Shown one piece after another: positions 63,917 to 64,000 of a stretch of DNA of 64,000 nucleotides (position 1 is the stretch's first letter; each line of letters starts with the position of its first letter). The stretch is from Quillaja saponaria. Lineage: Eukaryota > Streptophyta > Magnoliopsida > Fabales > Quillajaceae. The position numbers were made by a program, and so were the translations under genes. The stretch covers positions 21,398,062 to 21,462,061 of the forward strand of contig CM055611.1 of assembly GCA_029379385.1 (NCBI GenBank). Direction: 5' to 3'. The notes below the pieces were generated by a model. That model worked only from the letters and a program-made list of their open reading frames with translations, did no database searches and had not been told where the DNA came from.

Positions 63917-64000
63917 CTAAGAATTAAAATATAAAAGAATCAATGAACGAGCACAAGTTAAATAATCACGTGTCCAGGTATACTTACATAAATTTCATGC

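Overview
The window is nuclear DNA of a flowering plant. Genes have GT-AG introns, intergenic DNA is very AT-rich, and the right half carries TIR-NBS-LRR (TNL) disease-resistance genes, a class essentially absent from grasses. The protein families point to a core eudicot, probably a rosid. A woody rosid such as a Sapindales species is only a guess.

Left part (0.5-27.7 kb), all on the minus strand: an EMB1703-like plastid protein gene (five exons, intact), a berberine-bridge-enzyme-like oxidase with one reading-frame break inside a 14-base G run, a SINA/SINAT E3 ubiquitin ligase (three exons, intact), a UVSSA-like VHS-domain gene with two frame breaks, and a single-exon nepenthesin-type aspartyl protease. 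EMB1703, SINAT3, the VHS/UVSSA-like gene and an aspartyl protease are, from memory, close neighbours on Arabidopsis chromosome 3 (At3g61780 to At3g61820). This half therefore looks like an old conserved block. The oxidase looks inserted, as does a run of three inverted-repeat elements (11.1-13.7 kb), one of which carries a gene-like fragment.

Right part (28-64 kb): a young, duplicated accessory region. A small plant-specific gene with an LRSYTF motif (31.3 kb, plus strand) has a broken duplicate at 48.8 kb. Three minus-strand TNL copies (35.2-39.3, 51.7-55.5 and 62.4-63.9 kb, the last running off the window) all carry frame breaks. Further TNL debris includes a TIR exon cut by a copia LTR (40.1-40.4 kb), a C-terminal remnant (34.5-34.8 kb) and an exon-2 relic (about 62.0-62.1 kb). 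A 2.6 kb tandem duplication (42.8-48.0 kb) carries two copies of a broken aldehyde-dehydrogenase fragment. Non-coding blocks downstream of the TNLs recur at 33-34, 50-51 and 60-62 kb, so the repeating unit is larger than the coding region.

Many of the breaks are one- or two-base indels, several in homopolymers. They may be real decay of a resistance-gene cluster or leftover long-read assembly error. The sequence alone cannot separate these, and it is the main uncertainty in the annotation. No rRNA, tRNA or CRISPR array was seen.
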